Both the position numbers and the translations under genes were made by a program. A stretch of 53,687 nt of DNA from Clostridiales bacterium (GTDB taxonomy: Bacteria; Bacillota; Clostridia; Oscillospirales; Oscillospiraceae). The first letter of the stretch is position 1. Each line of letters begins with the position of its first letter. Positions 1 to 6,083 of this stretch are shown here, piece by piece. The notes beneath the pieces are model-generated. The model did not search any database, had not been told where the DNA came from, and was given only the letters and a program-made list of their open reading frames with translations. Location: positions 1-53,687 of the forward strand of contig JALFLH010000007.1 of assembly GCA_022774865.1 (NCBI GenBank), read 5' to 3'.

Positions 1-2
1 CA

Positions 3-1460
3 CTTTACTCGCAGATCCGGGAGGCGTATATTTCCGGAGAATCACAGAGATCAATCGCAAAACGACTGGGTGTATCCAGGCCGACGGTAAAGAAATACTG
101 TGAGGGAGCCATCATGCCTGGAGTCCGGAAGGAATATCTGCGTACTCCGAGTGTGGTTACTCCGCAGGTCGAAAACTTCATTCGGATGTGTCTGGAAACG
201 GACAAGGAGGAGGGGCTGCGGAAGCAGTCTCACACCGCCAAGCGGATCTATGACCGTCTGGTGTCCGAGATGGGGTTTACCGGCTCCTACTCCATTGTGC
301 GCCGTGTGGTCCATGAAATGAGAGCCCAATACGTCCCGGCGCAGGCAGATATGCCCCTGGAATATGACCCCGGCGATGCTATTCAGATCGACTGGGGCGA
401 GGCCACCATTTATCTGCGTGGAGAGCGGAAAACCATCCAGATCTTCTGTGGAAGGCTCTGCTGCAGCTGTGACATCTTCGTCATGGCCTGCCTGAACCAG
501 AATGCAGAGAGCTTTCTGGAAGCCCAGCAGCGAATGTTTGACCATTTCGGCGGTGTTCCCAGACGGCTCATCTTTGACAACGGCAAAGTCGGTGTCAAAG
601 AAGGTTTCGGCCTCCATGCTGTTGCACAGGACTATTACCGGATGTTTGCGGCCCATTATGTGTTTGCCACCGACTTCTGTAATGTAGCCAGCGGCAACGA
701 GAAGGGTCTGGTGGAGAATTTGGTGGGCTATGCCCGGAATAATTTTCTGGTGCCAGTGCCCAGAGTGGATTCCATGGAAGCTCTGAATGAGCAGCTTCTG
801 GAAAGCTGCCTTCAATACCGCAATGCCCACAAGGTCCAGGGCCGTTCCCAGACGGTGAAAGAGATGTATCGCGCGGAACAGACCTGCCTGCATCCGGTGG
901 CACCGTATCGCTATGAAACCGCCAGAATTACTACCTCCACCGTGGGAGACTACTCCACAATCCGCTTCGACCGGAACGAGTATTCCGTACCTGTGCGTTT
1001 TCTGAGAAAGGCTGTCACTGTCAAGGGCTATGCCAATAAAGTGGAGATCATCTGTGACCGTGATACGGTTGTTACCTATGAGCGCATCTCCGGTCAGGGG
1101 AAGACAGCTTACAAGCTGGAACACTACATCGGCCTTCTGGAGCGGAAACCCCGCAGTGTGTTTCAGTCAAAGCCGGTCCGCCAGACCGTAAAGAAGGAGC
1201 TTTTGGATCTGGGGAAGCATCTTCCCGGTGGAAACAAGGACATGGTTCGTCTTCTGCGGCTGTGTGTGGACTATGGTGAGGACAGAGTTATTTTCGCGAA
1301 GAACCGGATTCCGGGCAGTATTACGCCCACTGTGGATCTCATTCGCAGCTATCTGGAGGAACCAGAGAAAAATACGGTTATCCGGTTCCAGAATGACATT
1401 TACATCAACCAGACCAATCTGGCATACTATGACGAGAAATGCGGGGTGGCTGCAAGATGA
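3..1460 (+). CDS. istA: IS21 transposase IstA, 5'-truncated by the window edge
   Basis: DDE transposase that cuts and joins the ends of the insertion sequence. The reading frame is open back to base 3. The first residues form a helix-turn-helix (pattern SIAKRLGVSRPTVKKY) that binds the terminal repeats, so the true start is upstream of the window and an internal ATG at 114 is not the start. The catalytic domain shows the acidic residues in IQIDWGEA, RLIFDNGK and ASGNEKGLVEN, the usual D, D and E positions of this family. The C-terminal half looks complete and ends in a TGA that overlaps the istB start. No frameshift is seen, so the element may be active if its left end is intact. Confidence 0.93.
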   Translation, partial: LYSQIREAYISGESQRSIAKRLGVSRPTVKKYCEGAIMPGVRKEYLRTPSVVTPQVENFIRMCLETDKEEGLRKQSHTAKRIYDRLVSEMGFTGSYSIVRRVVHEMRAQYVPAQADMPLEYDPGDAIQIDWGEATIYLRGERKTIQIFCGRLCCSCDIFVMACLNQNAESFLEAQQRMFDHFGGVPRRLIFDNGKVGVKEGFGLHAVAQDYYRMFAAHYVFATDFCNVASGNEKGLVENLVGYARNNFLVPVPRVDSMEALNEQLLESCLQYRNAHKVQGRSQTVKEMYRAEQTCLHPVAPYRYETARITTSTVGDYSTIRFDRNEYSVPVRFLRKAVTVKGYANKVEIICDRDTVVTYERISGQGKTAYKLEHYIGLLERKPRSVFQSKPVRQTVKKELLDLGKHLPGGNKDMVRLLRLCVDYGEDRVIFAKNRIPGSITPTVDLIRSYLEEPEKNTVIRFQNDIYINQTNLAYYDEKCGVAAR

Positions 1461-2218
1461 ACGAGTTGAACCGGCAACTGATTTCCATGTACGCCAAGCA
1501 ACTGCGGGTGCCGACCTTTAACCAGTACGAAGAAGTAATCCGGCAGCTGGACGGTGACAAAGGGTTTGACGACTTTCTGGTATCGCTGATGCGCGCAGAA
1601 CTGGAAAACCGACAAGACGGCAACCGAAAGCGGAAGATCCGCTCTGCGCGGTTTCCCTACACAAAAACACTGGAGGAGTTTGACTTCTCCTATCTGGAAC
1701 ACGTGTCGGAAGCTCAGATCCGACAGTTGGCCAGTTGTGACTTTATAAGCCAGAAACAGAATGTGGTCATGATTGGCAATCCCGGCACCGGGAAAACCCA
1801 TCTGTCCATTGCGTTGGGACTCAAAGCCTGTATGCAGGGCTTGAATGTTCGGTTCTACACCGCGGCGAATCTGTCCAACGAACTGATTGAGGCTCTGGAC
1901 GGTCACCGTCTGCTGAAGCTGGAGAAGCAGATCGCCAGCTGTGATCTGCTGATTATTGATGAGATGAGCTACCTCACCTTTAACCGGCACCAGTCGGAGC
2001 TGCTGTTCAAGGTCATTGCCGACCGGAGTGAACGCAAGAGTATTATTGTGTCTACGAACCTGCCGTTCTCAGAGTGGCTGACCATGTTTGAGAACCAGAC
2101 CATGGTTGCCGCCATGATTGACCGGCTGACCTACCGCAGCTTTGTTCTAAACATGAATTCCAGCAAGCCCTACCGGGCAGAGTTCGCTGCCCAGTCCGAC
2201 AGTGTGCGGACAGACTGA
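1457..2218 (+). CDS. istB: IS21 helper ATPase IstB
   Basis: AAA+ ATPase of the DnaA/DnaC type that selects target DNA and stimulates IstA. The start is the ATG at 1457, which overlaps the istA stop (ATGA, translational coupling). A possible in-frame ATG at 1439 would lie inside istA and is less likely. The 253-residue length is normal for IstB. Walker A reads GNPGTGKTH and Walker B reads LLIIDEMSYL. A sensor-like STNLPFSEW segment and an arginine-rich DRLTYRSF segment follow. The gene looks intact. Confidence 0.95.
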   Translation: MNELNRQLISMYAKQLRVPTFNQYEEVIRQLDGDKGFDDFLVSLMRAELENRQDGNRKRKIRSARFPYTKTLEEFDFSYLEHVSEAQIRQLASCDFISQKQNVVMIGNPGTGKTHLSIALGLKACMQGLNVRFYTAANLSNELIEALDGHRLLKLEKQIASCDLLIIDEMSYLTFNRHQSELLFKVIADRSERKSIIVSTNLPFSEWLTMFENQTMVAAMIDRLTYRSFVLNMNSSKPYRAEFAAQSDSVRTD

Positions 2219-2224
2219 AGGGGT

Positions 2225-2330
2225 GGTAAACAAATTCAGTGTCAAAGTTTACCGAGTGGTAAACTATTTCATTGTCAACGCTGGTAAACTTTTTCAGTGT
2301 CAGTGGTAAAGAAATTCATTGACATTTACA
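2225..2330 (+). repeat. IS21 right-end multiple terminal repeats
   Basis: Four direct copies of a motif close to GGTAAACWWTTTCAKTGTCA begin at 2225, 2258, 2283 and 2305, spaced 33, 25 and 22 bases apart. The last copy is diverged (GGTAAAGAAATTCATTGACA). IS21 elements are known to carry such repeats at their ends as IstA binding sites. Four copies is more than the two or three often described. Confidence 0.8.
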
Positions 2331-2478
2331 CTCTTAGCTTCCGCATCTCATTCCGCCCTCGTTTACCTACCGTTTTCACCGCTTAAACCGCAATGATTTT
2401 CTAAGATGGTTCCGCTTTGCCTTGTCAATTCGGGTCGTTTTTCGTCGATGAAAAGCGAATGCCCGATGTCGGAATATA

Positions 2479-2487
2479 TGGTATAAT
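2479..2487 (+). promoter_or_regulatory. Extended -10 promoter for the small kinase gene
   Basis: TGGTATAAT (TGnTATAAT) lies about 50 bases before the kinase ATG. No good -35 box is visible, which is common for extended -10 promoters. The rest of 2331-2478 shows nothing I recognise. Confidence 0.5.
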
Positions 2488-2536
2488 CGCAGTTTATAAT
2501 TGCTTTAAGAAAAATCTTGAATCTGTAGGTGAGTAT

Positions 2537-3031
2537 ATGAAAAACCTATATATAGTTGGTGGAACAATGGGCGTTGGAAAAACCGCCGTTTGCCAGCAAC
2601 TAAAAAGGATTTTACCGAATAGTGTGTTTCTTGATGGTGACTGGTGCTGGGATGCCGACCCATTCCAAGTAACCGATGAAACAAAATCTATGGTGACAGA
2701 TAATATTTGCTACTTACTCAATAACTTTTTGCATTGCTCAGCGTATGAGAATGTGATTTTCTGTTGGGTAATGCATCAGCAATCTATCATTGATTCCGTC
2801 GTAGAAAAACTGGATACACAAAACTGTGATGTGAAATGTATTTCGCTTATTGCTGACGAAGCCAATTTACGCAAGAGATTAACTAAGGATGTGGAAAGCG
2901 GCATTCGTGTTGAGGATGTAATTGAAAGAAGTGTAACAAGAATACCTCTGTATGACACACTCAAAACGGTTAAAATTGACACCAACGAAAAAACCGTGGC
3001 TATGATTGCCAACGAAATCCAACAGTTGTGA
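2537..3031 (+). CDS. Small P-loop kinase / AAA_33-type nucleotide-binding protein
   Basis: The 164-residue protein has a clear Walker A motif GGTMGVGKT at residues 8-16, followed by LDGDWCWD. This layout resembles small-molecule kinases of the adenylate, shikimate or chloramphenicol-phosphotransferase kind, but the substrate cannot be read from the sequence. The frame is open upstream, but ATG 2537 gives a proper N-terminus beginning MKNLYIVGG and follows a weak AGGTGAG site. Base use is visibly AT-richer than the housekeeping genes, and the gene sits between an IS21 end and a tRNA locus. I infer it was acquired horizontally. It is a stand-alone gene with its own terminator. Confidence 0.72.
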   Translation: MKNLYIVGGTMGVGKTAVCQQLKRILPNSVFLDGDWCWDADPFQVTDETKSMVTDNICYLLNNFLHCSAYENVIFCWVMHQQSIIDSVVEKLDTQNCDVKCISLIADEANLRKRLTKDVESGIRVEDVIERSVTRIPLYDTLKTVKIDTNEKTVAMIANEIQQL

Positions 3032-3061
3032 TGTTGGCAAATTCCAATTGGTAACAGTATA

Positions 3062-3086
3062 TCGGCACCCACAGGGTGCCGATTTT
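3062..3086 (+). terminator. Terminator of the kinase gene
   Basis: Stem CGGCACCC/GGGTGCCG with an ACA loop, followed by ATTTTG. It starts about 30 bases after the kinase stop codon. Confidence 0.75.
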
Positions 3087-3101
3087 GCGTCTTAGCAGTA
3101 T

Positions 3102-3488
3102 TCATGATCCGAACTTTTGTCCAAACAATTCGCCGGGACTCCAGTCGAAGCTAAAGTCGCTACTACCTGCACTTTGGCAACGGCTCTCCAGAAAGTTGGG
3201 GTTGAGCCTGATGCGGTCCAGAAAGTAGCAGAGTTCCGCGTGGGTTGCGTTCACGACTTCGCCCTCGCCATAGAGAAATGCATCTGCATGGACTTGGACG
3301 GTTTTGTCAGAGTCGATGTCCTGGAGGAACCATTCGAGTTGAACGGATGCCGTTAGGTCATCGTACTCCTTGGGGATGCCGCTGATGAGGAAAGTATCCG
3401 ATTGATCAGCGGACTGAACTTTTACCTGGGAAAAGAGAATTGCTATAGGAATCACCTCCGGAATATGTGCTGCCAAACTACACAACAC
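3102..3488 (-). CDS. Hypothetical protein, possibly with a decayed start codon
   Basis: I do not recognise this family. The open frame is 128 codons and the composition is protein-like (acidic and aromatic residues, LYGEGEVVNATHAELCYFLD in the middle). The only formal start is a GTG at 3488 with no ribosome site. A strong GGAGGTGAT site lies inside the frame, and eight bases after its GGAGG core sits ATA (3444-3446), where an ATG would give a natural N-terminus MAILFSQVKVQS. That suggests an ATG-to-ATA loss and a pseudogene. The upstream terminator at 3537-3584 also cuts it off from any minus-strand transcript. A short overlapping plus-strand frame (3117-3356) is less convincing. Confidence 0.4.
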   Translation of the reverse strand: MLCSLAAHIPEVIPIAILFSQVKVQSADQSDTFLISGIPKEYDDLTASVQLEWFLQDIDSDKTVQVHADAFLYGEGEVVNATHAELCYFLDRIRLNPNFLESRCQSAGSSDFSFDWSPGELFGQKFGS

Positions 3489-3536
3489 AGGGTTTTGATA
3501 TTTGTGTAATATTTTTCTTGAGAATTTTCCCAGAAA

Positions 3537-3584
3537 CGAAAAAAGAGGGCTGGCTCCGCTGAAAAATCAGCGAAACCAGCCCTC
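3537..3584 (-). terminator. Strong minus-strand terminator hairpin
   Basis: Stem GAGGGCTGG/CCAGCCCTC with a second inner stem CGCTGA/TCAGCG. On the minus strand it is followed by a run of T (plus-strand AAAAAA at 3539-3544). It may be a second terminator of the tRNA transcript or belong to a lost gene. Confidence 0.7.
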
Positions 3585-3597
3585 TAATGACTGTTTC

Positions 3598-3622
3598 GGT
3601 GGTTCGAATCCACCTGGTATCT
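3598..3622 (+). other. Orphan tRNA T-arm plus acceptor-like strand (tRNA 3' remnant)
   Basis: GGTGG-TTCGAAT-CCACC (3598-3614) is a perfect tRNA T-stem and loop, followed by TGGTATC, which could be a 3' acceptor strand. No D-arm or anticodon arm precedes it. The sequence just upstream is the end of the terminator hairpin. It lies on the opposite strand to the two real tRNAs. A 3' tRNA fragment of this kind is what remains at an att site of a tRNA-targeted element, but no integrase is present here, so this reading is an inference. Confidence 0.45.
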
Positions 3623-3670
3623 ATATGGCATCTATGAAAATCGAATGATAAAACTACCCTAGAAAATGCG

Positions 3671-3700
3671 AAAACCGCTAGAGACTCTAGCGGTTTTCTT
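3671..3700 (-). terminator. Terminator of the tRNA operon (bidirectional)
   Basis: Symmetrical stem AAAACCGCTAGAG/CTCTAGCGGTTTT just downstream of tRNA-Tyr on the minus strand. T-rich flanks occur in both directions. Confidence 0.8.
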
Positions 3701-3726
3701 GTTGCATCTATTTTGTTAGCAACACT

Positions 3727-3811
3727 TGGTGGGGGAGGACGGATTCGAACCATCGAAGCGAAACGCAGCAGATTTACAGTCTGTCCCCTTTGGCCACTCG
3801 GGAACTCCCCC
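3727..3811 (-). tRNA. tRNA-Tyr (anticodon GTA)
   Basis: An 85-base class II tRNA. The acceptor strand GGGGGAG (revcomp of 3805-3811) pairs with CTCCCCC (revcomp of 3731-3737). The discriminator is A and the CCA end is encoded (3727-3729). The anticodon GTA is the reverse complement of 3775-3777. The long variable arm and the T-loop TTCGAAT are present. It is the second functional tRNA of a minus-strand pair. Confidence 0.96.
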
Positions 3812-3829
3812 ATATTCAATTGGCTCGAT

Positions 3830-3902
3830 TGGAGCCGCTAGACGGACTCGGGAATCAAGGCGACAACCAGTTTTTGAACTGGTTGTGCAATCAGCCACCG
3901 GC
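3830..3902 (-). pseudogene. Degenerate tRNA-like gene resembling tRNA-Thr
   Basis: On the minus strand this 73-base segment begins GCCGGTG and ends TAGCGGC-T-CCA, so six of seven acceptor pairs form. Its last roughly 24 bases nearly match the 3' part of the neighbouring tRNA-Thr. The centre does not fit a normal tRNA: the anticodon arm is replaced by an 8-bp stem CAACCAGT/ACTGGTTG with a 6-base loop TCAAAA, and the T-loop is CCCGAGT. I read it as a decayed duplicate of tRNA-Thr. An unorthodox small tRNA-like RNA is possible but unsupported. Confidence 0.55.
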
Positions 3903-3946
3903 AGATTGCATTGAAACATTCGAGTCATTGACTGGCTACCTTTGTC

Positions 3947-4022
3947 TGGAGCCGGTAGACGGACTCGAACCCCCGACCTACTGATTACAAATCAGTTGCT
4001 CTACCAACTGAGCTATACCGGC
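3947..4022 (-). tRNA. tRNA-Thr (anticodon TGT)
   Basis: A 76-base tRNA. The acceptor GCCGGTA (revcomp of 4016-4022) pairs with TACCGGC (revcomp of 3951-3957). The discriminator is T and the CCA is encoded at 3947-3949. The anticodon arm CTGATTTGTAATCAG carries TGT. It is first in the tRNA operon. Confidence 0.96.
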
Positions 4023-4042
4023 GTCTCGAACCGAACGTGCTT

Positions 4043-4070
4043 ATTATATCATGGAATTTGGAAAAGTCAA
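4043..4070 (-). promoter_or_regulatory. Promoter of the tRNA-Thr/tRNA-Tyr operon
   Basis: Minus strand: TTGACT (4065-4070), 16-base spacer, TATAAT (4043-4048), about 20 bases before tRNA-Thr. Confidence 0.8.
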
Positions 4071-4172
4071 GCGTAAATTCTGTTTCCGGGACGGAAAAAT
4101 GCGGAGTACGCACAAAATGGGAAATCAACCTCTGGTTGAGCCGCTTTTGAAGAAAAATCCCCATCTGTTCAC

Positions 4173-4201
4173 TTGAATCAACCGGGTAAAACTGCTATAT
4201 T
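4173..4201 (+). promoter_or_regulatory. Promoter of the ABC exporter gene
   Basis: TTGAAT (4173-4178), 17-base spacer, TATATT (4196-4201), 36 bases before the ATG. Confidence 0.65.
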
Positions 4202-4237
4202 TTTGTCATCCAACAAATTCGAAAGGAAACAACTGAC

Positions 4238-5959
4238 ATGAAGCGTCTTTCCAAACAATGCCCGGAGCAGGAGTATTTGCACGCTTTTTACCGGGGGAAT
4301 CATCTGAACTTTGGAATTGCACTGGCTCTGCAATTGGCCATTGCCCTGTTTAATCCGTTCATTTCCTGGATTCTGGGCGCGGTCACGGATTGCATGACAA
4401 CCGGCAACATCAAAGAGCTGATGAATATTCTGTGGATTGTGTTGGCAATGCTGCCGCTGTTCGCCGCTGTTGCGTACTTAACGGGCAGGGTCAAGGCAAA
4501 ATTCATCCGAAAAGCCTCTGTTCAGTACAAGGAGCTGGCTTTCAGCCGACTGAGCCAGAAAAGCATCAGTGCTTTTTCCAGGGAAAACACCAGCCGGTAT
4601 CTTTCCGCGCTGACCAACGATGTGAACGCCGTGGAGCAGGAATATTTGGACAATCGGATTCAATTGGTGCAGCAGTGCGCGACATTCGTTCTGGCATTGG
4701 CAATGATGCTGTATTATCATGTGGGAATGACCCTGGTGGTGATCGTGGTCGCGCTGATTCCCATTTTGATTTCGGTCGTCATGGGGAAACGCTATGCCGT
4801 TCTGGAAAAGAGCGTATCCGATGAGAACGAAAAGTTCACCGCTCAAGTCAGGGATTTGCTGAGTGGCTTTGGGGTCATCAAGAGCTTTAAGGCAGAACGT
4901 CAGTCCGCCGCGCTGTTTCAGAGTGCCAACAATGGTGTGGAGTCCCGGAAGATGGAAAAACGGTTGTATGGCGCGCTGCTGAATACCGCAAGCCTCTGCG
5001 CTGGGCTGGTGCTCCAACTGGGGATATTCATATTCGGCGCGTTTCTGGCGGTGCGGGGTGAAATCACCGTGGGCACGGTGATGGTGTTTGTAAATTTAAG
5101 CGGCATCGCAATGTATCCAATTCAGGTTGTACCAACCTATTGGGCAGGCCAGAAAGCAGCCCGGGCGCTGATCCATAAGCTGGCGGAGCTGAACGCGGAA
5201 AATGCCGGACATACCGGTGATCAGATTGCGCCGGTTTTGAAGGAATCCATCGATATGGAGCACGTGTCCTTTGGTTACGAGGAAGGAAAGCCGGTGCTGA
5301 AGGACGTGAATCTGCGCATGGAAGCGGGTAAGAAATACGCGCTTGTCGGCGCCTCCGGCTCCGGAAAGAGCACGCTGCTGAACCTGCTGATGGGCGCCTA
5401 CGATGGCTATCAAGGTTCAATCACCATTGATGGAAAACAGCTTCGCACGGTGGACTCGGACAGCCTGTACGACCTGATCAGCCTGATTGGCCAGAATGTA
5501 TTCCTGTTTGACAACACCATTCGGGAGAATATCACCATGTTCCGTCACTTCCCGGACGAGGCGGTGAATTCTGCTGTAAACCGTTCCGGTCTGGCGGCGG
5601 TGATTGCGGCAAAGGGTGAAAACTACCGCTGCGGCGAGAACGGAAACGGCCTTTCCGGCGGAGAACGGCAGCGGGTGTCCATCGCCCGGAGCCTGCTGCG
5701 GAACACGCCGGTGCTGATGCTGGACGAGGCCACGGCGGCGCTGGACAATCAGACGGCTTTTGAGGTGACGGACGCGATTCTGAAGCTGGACGGCCTGACC
5801 CGGATTGTGGTGACCCACCGGCTGGAGGAGGCGCTGCTGCGGCAGTATGACGAGATCATCGTTCTGCGGGACGGCCGGATCATCGAGCAGGGAACCTTTG
5901 AAAACCTGATGGAAGAAACCGGGTATTTCCACTCCCTCTTCACAGTCAGTAATCCATAG
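4238..5959 (+). CDS. ABC exporter half-transporter (fused permease and ATPase)
   Basis: The 573-residue protein probably dimerises in the membrane and exports a lipid, peptide or drug; the substrate is unknown. Residues about 24-300 form the six-helix exporter domain. The ATPase domain has Walker A GASGSGKST (371-379), a Q-loop at LIGQNVFLF, signature LSGGERQRV (472-480), Walker B VLMLDEATA (492-500) and the switch histidine in VVTHRL (527). All catalytic elements are intact. The start ATG follows GAAAGGAAAC and has its own promoter. It is monocistronic, with no partner half-transporter beside it, so a homodimer or a distant partner is expected. Confidence 0.9.
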   Translation: MKRLSKQCPEQEYLHAFYRGNHLNFGIALALQLAIALFNPFISWILGAVTDCMTTGNIKELMNILWIVLAMLPLFAAVAYLTGRVKAKFIRKASVQYKELAFSRLSQKSISAFSRENTSRYLSALTNDVNAVEQEYLDNRIQLVQQCATFVLALAMMLYYHVGMTLVVIVVALIPILISVVMGKRYAVLEKSVSDENEKFTAQVRDLLSGFGVIKSFKAERQSAALFQSANNGVESRKMEKRLYGALLNTASLCAGLVLQLGIFIFGAFLAVRGEITVGTVMVFVNLSGIAMYPIQVVPTYWAGQKAARALIHKLAELNAENAGHTGDQIAPVLKESIDMEHVSFGYEEGKPVLKDVNLRMEAGKKYALVGASGSGKSTLLNLLMGAYDGYQGSITIDGKQLRTVDSDSLYDLISLIGQNVFLFDNTIRENITMFRHFPDEAVNSAVNRSGLAAVIAAKGENYRCGENGNGLSGGERQRVSIARSLLRNTPVLMLDEATAALDNQTAFEVTDAILKLDGLTRIVVTHRLEEALLRQYDEIIVLRDGRIIEQGTFENLMEETGYFHSLFTVSNP

Positions 5960-6040
5960 GCGCCCTCGAAAAACTGGTTTTTTGCGGTTTCGGGCGGAAG
6001 ATTTTCGGCCGGCAAACGTTTTCAAAAACGGCATAAGAGA

Positions 6041-6071
6041 ACCCGGTTATCTCCTCTGGAGATAACCGGGT
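6041..6071 (-). terminator. Hairpin ending ileS, facing the ABC gene
   Basis: Perfect stem ACCCGGTTATCTCC/GGAGATAACCGGGT just past the ileS stop. The T-run is modest in either direction. It probably separates the convergent ABC exporter and ileS transcripts. Confidence 0.65.
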
Positions 6072-6083
6072 AACTTGTTGCTT

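Larger units (their letters stand above)
1..2330 (+). mobile_element. IS21-family insertion sequence, left end outside window
   Basis: The two-gene arrangement istA-istB with an ATGA overlap is diagnostic of the IS21 family. The left terminus lies before base 1. On the right, four spaced copies of a roughly 20-base repeat follow istB, and the last ends in CA near 2330, as expected for an IS21 end (TG...CA). I place the right boundary at about 2330. It could be off by a few bases because the left end and the target duplication are not visible. Confidence 0.88.

Noticed and set aside
3478..3928. Small frames with sequences like PSGQRGQTVNLL and GLEPPTY
   Set aside because: These are well-known false translations of tRNA genes, here tRNA-Tyr and tRNA-Thr.
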